From: Candidatus Gastranaerophilales bacterium
GTDB lineage: Bacteria; Cyanobacteriota; Vampirovibrionia; Gastranaerophilales; Gastranaerophilaceae
Direction: 5' to 3'
Assembly (NCBI GenBank): GCA_944326495.1
Contig: CALVEE010000139.1
Location: 1-5,895 of the forward strand
Length of the DNA: 5,895 bases
Shown piece by piece: positions 5,751 through 5,895 of the stretch (its first letter is position 1; the number at the start of each line of letters is the position of its first letter). The notes under the pieces were generated by a model that made no database searches, had not been told where the DNA came from, and saw nothing but the letters and a program-made list of their open reading frames with translations. Both the position numbers and the translations under genes were made by a program.

Positions 5751-5895
5751 CACGCAGACAAGTTTGGCATTTTGCCTCCCTATTTACATTTACCCCTTTT
5801 ACATCATGCGGACGAGTTTAGCGTTTTGCTTCCCTATTTACATTTACCCCTTTTTCTCATAGAGGTCTAGTTTTGCGTTTCTTTATTGTGTTTAC
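5751..5895. repeat. Degenerate ~54-bp tandem repeat, running off the window
   Basis: Copy A (5751-5804) and copy B (5805-5857) agree at 44 of their first 50 positions, all six differences being transitions. Both end in an identical stretch around CCCTATTTACATTTACCCC. A poorer third copy starts at 5858 and is cut by the window end. Because 54 is a multiple of three, the plus strand shows an 18-residue periodic peptide (LAFCxPIYIYPF), but it has no ribosome site, no plausible start context and an odd composition, so I read it as non-coding. Function unknown. Confidence 0.75.

Noticed and set aside
5751..5857. Template/variable repeat pair of a diversity-generating retroelement
   Set aside because: Differences include C/T as well as A/G, the copies are directly adjacent, and there is no reverse transcriptase in the window.
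5650..5862. Plus-strand 70-codon frame with an 18-residue repeating peptide
   Set aside because: The periodicity follows from a 54-bp DNA repeat; there is no ribosome site, and the frame crosses a GC-rich hairpin and non-coding repeat DNA.
5724..5895. CRISPR array
   Set aside because: Units are contiguous with no unique spacers, and no cas gene is present.
1..5895. tRNA, rRNA or riboswitch
   Set aside because: No cloverleaf, conserved rRNA stretch or recognisable aptamer was seen on either strand by eye.

Overview
The window comes from an AT-rich bacterial chromosome whose recognisable genes are all on the minus strand. A Kdo transferase (waaA) next to an ArnT/PMT-type membrane glycosyltransferase implies an organism with an outer membrane and lipopolysaccharide. 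Low GC, lipid A-type genes and a large lysine/glutamate-rich protein of unknown family would suit an uncultured gut lineage such as Gastranaerophilales (Vampirovibrionia/Melainabacteria). That placement is a guess from general character; no marker gene here proves it.

Layout in the direction of transcription (high to low coordinates). (1) 5296-5895 holds no intact gene. It contains degenerate ~54-bp tandem repeats (5751-5895), a perfect GC-rich hairpin (5700-5722), and a ~197-bp GC-rich element with terminal inverted repeats and internal hairpins (5424-5620). (2) 5273-5430 is the 3' remnant of a HEPN-type gene (HI0074-like), frameshifted just before its R-x4-H motif and cut off upstream by the GC-rich element. 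(3) 4990-5283 is its overlapping partner, a minimal nucleotidyltransferase (HI0073/MntA-like) that still has GSx10DxD but has Asn where the third acidic residue is expected. (4) After a 217-bp gap with a good promoter candidate comes a 636-aa cysteine-free, helix-rich protein with a hydrophobic segment near each end, closed by a strong hairpin terminator. (5) Downstream are the ArnT-like glycosyltransferase and waaA, which overlap by 4 bp (ATGA). waaA runs off the left edge of the window.

Working together: waaA (inner leaflet Kdo addition to lipid A precursor) and the ArnT-like enzyme (periplasmic-face transfer of a lipid-linked sugar) form a translationally coupled envelope-glycolipid pair. 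The 636-aa protein looks like a separate transcription unit and may be envelope-associated. The HEPN/nucleotidyltransferase pair was probably a toxin-antitoxin module and now looks decayed, with a repeat-rich, rearranged region against its broken end. The most interesting material is this decayed module with its adjoining repeat element, and the unrecognised 636-aa protein. I did not find convincing evidence of a wholly new system.
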